A stretch of DNA of 64,000 nt, from assembly GCA_029582265.1 (NCBI GenBank), contig CM055822.1:4151057-4215056 (forward strand), written 5' to 3'. A program made the translations under genes and the position numbers. A model generated the notes under the pieces. That model was not told where the DNA came from and did no database searches. It saw nothing but the letters and a program-made list of their open reading frames with translations. This document shows, one piece after another, positions 61,138 through 64,000 of the stretch; position 1 is the first letter of the stretch, and every line of letters starts with the position of its first letter. The stretch comes from Zoroaster sp. YZ-2022 (lineage: Eukaryota > Echinodermata > Asteroidea > Forcipulatida > Zoroasteridae).

Positions 61138-61683
61138 GTAATGTTCCTGTGGTAACGTGTCTGTGGTACCACAGGAACATTACCACAAGTACCATAAGCA
61201 TGTTACCACAGGCTCGTTACCACAGGAACATTACCACAGGAACATTACCACAGGCATCTTGCGGTAATGTTCCTGTGGTACCCGTGGTAATGTTCCTGTG
61301 GTAACGTGTCTGTGGTACCTGTGGTAACGTGCCTGTGGTGCCTGTGGTAACGTGCCTGTGGTAACGTACCTGTGGTGCCTGTGGTAACGTGCCTGTGGTG
61401 CCTGTGGTAACGTGCCTGTGGTGCCTGTGGTAACGTGCCTGTGGTAACGTGCCTGTGGTGCCTGTGGTAACGTGCCTGTGGTAACGTGCCTGTGGTGCCT
61501 GTGGTAATGTTCCTGTGGTAACGTGTCTGTGGTACCTGTGGTAATGTTCCTGTGGTAACATGTCTGTGGTACCTGTGGTAATGTGCCTGTGGTAATGTGC
61601 CTGTGGTAATGTCCCAAAAAACCACAGGACACTTCCTGTGGTAATGTCCTGTGGTATTTTTTTGTGGTAATACCACAGGACAT
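61138..61683. repeat. Short-period CCTGTGGTAACGTG array, about 546 bp
   Basis: Expanded counterpart of 48,691-49,069. Three overlapping minus-strand frames of 150-167 codons arise because the array has no stops; they are not genes. Confidence 0.9.
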
Positions 61684-62010
61684 TTAGTTTGCTCATTGAT
61701 ATTACGTTCAATCAACGTTAGCACGTGAACATTATAACAACGTAACATTAACTAGTTACTTTTAAACATAACATGTACGTTAACGTTCATTCAACGTTAG
61801 TTTGCTTATTGATTTAATGTTGGATCAACGTTAGCATATAAATGTTGAAAGTTTGTGTTTGTGAAAGTGAAAATATCAGTTTACACACAGATATAACTAT
61901 AGATACAAATATTAACCCATATAGAACATTAACGTTGAAACGTTAATTCAACATTAGTTTGCTCATTGATATTACATTCAATCAACGGTAGCACATGAAC
62001 GTTGAAGCAA
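61684..62010. repeat. AACGTT-rich repeat, block 5
   Basis: Second copy of 49,070-49,420, slightly different at the joint with the array. Confidence 0.7.
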
Positions 62011-63165
62011 CGTTGACCTTAAAAAAGGAGATTCATTTCAAGTTGCTCTGTTGAAAAAAATACTCTAATAGAACATTGAAACAAAATTATAGTGAAAAGG
62101 TATAACTTACTGACAGTCTAAACAAAACAGTGAAATGGTATAATTGTGGCGTATAACTGGTTGCTAAACTTATTGCTAGTACAATAATTAATTGACATTA
62201 AAAAGGACATTCATTTCGAGTTGGTCTTTTGGAAAAATAGTCGAGCAGAACATTGAAACAAAGTCATACTGAAATGGTATGATTCACTGGAAAGTTACTG
62301 CTTGTGAAAGTGGAAATATCACTTTAACCTCTAGTTTATTATCTTATTTATTTTAAAAGGGCTAAATGTTATCGGGAAAGGTACTACATATGTTATCGGG
62401 GAAGATTAAAAGAACAATATGCTAATGGTGTGCTCTAGAAAATACAAAAGACAAATGTAATAATCTGTGATCTCCGAGTATTTCTAGGGAGGGTGAGAAA
62501 TAAGCATAGCATGGGAATTGCCATTACCACACCCCACCCCCATTACTCGTCGAACATCATGTAATCCAGTGTTGTTCAAATTATTAACAAAAATTTACAG
62601 ATTGGTTAAAATTAAGATTTAATGTACCGTACCTGGTTCTCCGATGCAACTCTTCAATCACTACCAGACTGCTTCAAATTCAGAAAATCGTTTGTCCTAC
62701 TATACACGAACTGCAATCGCCAATATTTATAACAATAATGCTGCGCCAAAGTGTCCTTGAAATAAGACTATGTAATCGACATACCAGTACAAATTCGAAT
62801 CCTTGATGTCAAATCCCGGATACAGCAACAATATGTACTGAGATAATAAAGCTTCCCAATCGCTGACATACCAGCATATTTTTTATGTTAGTATACATTA
62901 AAATCATCAGTGCATTTTTGTTAAAATGCCTTTAGGCCAAAAGTCTCCGGCTTCTGGAACCCCCCCCCCCCCACAAAAAAACAAAAAACGCGTCACCACA
63001 CCGATTTCGAAGCCGACCTATGACAAGAAACCGAAAACCTTTTTAACGTATCATACATTATACAAAAATGATTATTTGAATTAGGAATAACTATACTATC
63101 ATACAATATAAATTTGCAAATTGGCCTTACGTTTCGAACCAAGCAGGTTCTTTCTCAACGGCAAC
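62011..63165. other. No recognised gene
   Basis: Second copy of 49,421-50,552, with a longer C-run at about 62,960-62,972. Nothing coding is supported. Confidence 0.5.
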
Positions 63166-63285
63166 ATGAGGACGATCAGAAAATAATGATCGAAACGTCG
63201 AGTTGTAACCTCCAGTTCTTTTCAGAAGTAATTACCACTCAATAGAGAATTTCACATGGTGTCACCGCAATTAGTCTTACTTAAA
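63166..63285 (+). repeat. Penelope 3'-end remnant, second copy
   Basis: Duplicate of 50,553-50,673 with a further change in the hairpin loop. Confidence 0.7.
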
Positions 63286-63518
63286 CTGGACAATAAACAA
63301 ACATGCACACACACATAAATCAATCAAGAGTGAGCACAAGTTAGTCGGGTGTGAAATGAACACAAAAGGTACAAAAAGACGCTGCTTTTGTTTTTAGTAA
63401 AAAAAAAATTAAAAAAATTAAGATTTTGTTGGTTATCAACCACAGTTCCATAATAAATGTATGTAATTTGTCTGCTTCGTATTGCTTAACAATAACATCT
63501 ACTATACACAAATATCTG

Positions 63519-63588
63519 CCTTGAGCGCCACTTAGTTGGTGGATACGTGCGCTATATAAATCTATACATTATTATTATTATTATTATT
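63519..63588 (+). mobile_element. 5'-truncated SINE tail insertion
   Basis: 70 bases, CCTTGAGCGCC...GCGCTATATAAATC then (ATT)n, replace 17 bases present at about 50,905-50,921 of the first copy. The pattern matches the 3' tail of the SINE at 7.7 kb (CCTTGAGCACCC...GCGCGCTACAAATC then (ATT)n), so it is a related SINE. Confidence 0.75.
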
Positions 63589-64000
63589 GGTAACATGTTG
63601 AAAAACTACTGCTATGAATATGCTTTATTACTCTTCATGTTTTAGATAAATAGATTTTGTTGATTATCAACCACAATTCCATAAAAAATGTATGTTATTT
63701 GTCTGCTTGATTGCTTCGTATTGCTTAACAGTAATCTACTGTACACCAAAATCATGTTTAAAGGGAATGTATAACATTGGTTTATGTTGACAAAACTTCT
63801 GCTATGAATATGCTTACTCTCTTTGAATCAAGACAGTATACATTAAATAACCAGCTTGTGGAAGTTCAGCACAATTAGAAGTCCTTGTCATGAGAAAAAA
63901 AATTAAAAACGATCACAATTTTCAAGAAAAAAAAACTTGGAGAAAAAAGTTGCCATCGGCAACATTTTGTAAATTTGTTGTTTTCTCTGTTCAGACAGAC

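Larger units (their letters stand above)
56892..61683. mobile_element. Large non-autonomous element with CCTGTGGTAT ends, copy 2
   Basis: Bounded by ATGTCCTGTGGTATT (56,892) and AATACCACAGGACAT (61,683), a 15-bp perfect inverted pair. About 4.79 kb. Contents as in copy 1. Confidence 0.65.
56437..64000. repeat. Tandem duplication unit 2 (partial)
   Basis: Second copy of 43,850-51,328, running off the window end. Differences include one fewer short repeat near 56,535, three rather than four 115-bp units, a longer CCTGTGGTA array and a SINE-tail insertion at 63,519-63,588. Confidence 0.85.

Noticed and set aside
61217..61748. Three overlapping minus-strand frames of 150-167 codons with HYHRHVTTGT-type repeats
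   Set aside because: Stop-free short tandem repeat read in all frames; not a gene.

Overview
The window is eukaryotic and made almost entirely of transposable elements. AT-rich intergenic DNA, a tRNA-derived SINE, Penelope-like retroelements, several MITE families, TATA/CCAAT-type promoters and a UDP-glycosyltransferase-like exon together suggest a metazoan, probably a marine invertebrate. I cannot name a phylum from the sequence alone. The only host-like gene is the partial glycosyltransferase exon (40,572-41,126, minus) that runs into a 500-base run of N.

Region 1 (1 to about 38.3 kb) is built from copies of one large element. Its most complete copy is 4,035-18,560. It has inverted terminal repeats of about 3.4 kb (left 4,035-7,446; right 14,179-18,560, which carries a 1.0 kb Penelope insertion). 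The repeats enclose about 6.7 kb with one recognisable gene, a zinc-finger/family B DNA polymerase fusion on the minus strand (9,134-13,153). No integrase, packaging ATPase, protease or capsid gene is visible. Two further polymerase copies (B, 18,565-22,168; C, 32,660-36,147) lie on the plus strand, lack the zinc-finger N-terminus and are joined at the same point to an element terminus. Element ends (AGGGTCTGACC...) occur repeatedly inside other copies of the element, so the family has inserted into itself. A single Penelope insertion (11-bp target duplication TAACAATTAAC) was carried along by later duplication, and other copies still show the empty site. At large scale 1-12.7 kb and 18.56-30.2 kb form a giant inverted repeat, and 14.27-23.9 kb resembles 26.47-37.7 kb in direct orientation. 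Every polymerase copy is broken, in different places.

A 1.93 kb composite DNA transposon (30,251-32,180; two direct copies of a roughly 480-bp MITE around 975 bp of other DNA) sits in one copy of the terminal repeat. Diverged relatives of this MITE lie at 38.3 and 39.7 kb, beside the gap.

Region 2 (43.2-64 kb) is a second repeat landscape. A segment starting near 43,850 is repeated from 56,437 to the window end, with a period of about 12.5 kb and near identity. It includes a 4.8 kb element with CCTGTGGTAT-type ends, internal variable tandem repeats, AACGTT-rich repeats and Penelope 3' remnants. Between the copies lie two or three MITEs and a short promoter plus first-exon segment framed by foldback-element arms (55,844-56,440). 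The two copies differ by repeat number and by one SINE-tail insertion, so they could be a real tandem duplication or two haplotypes placed in series by the assembler.
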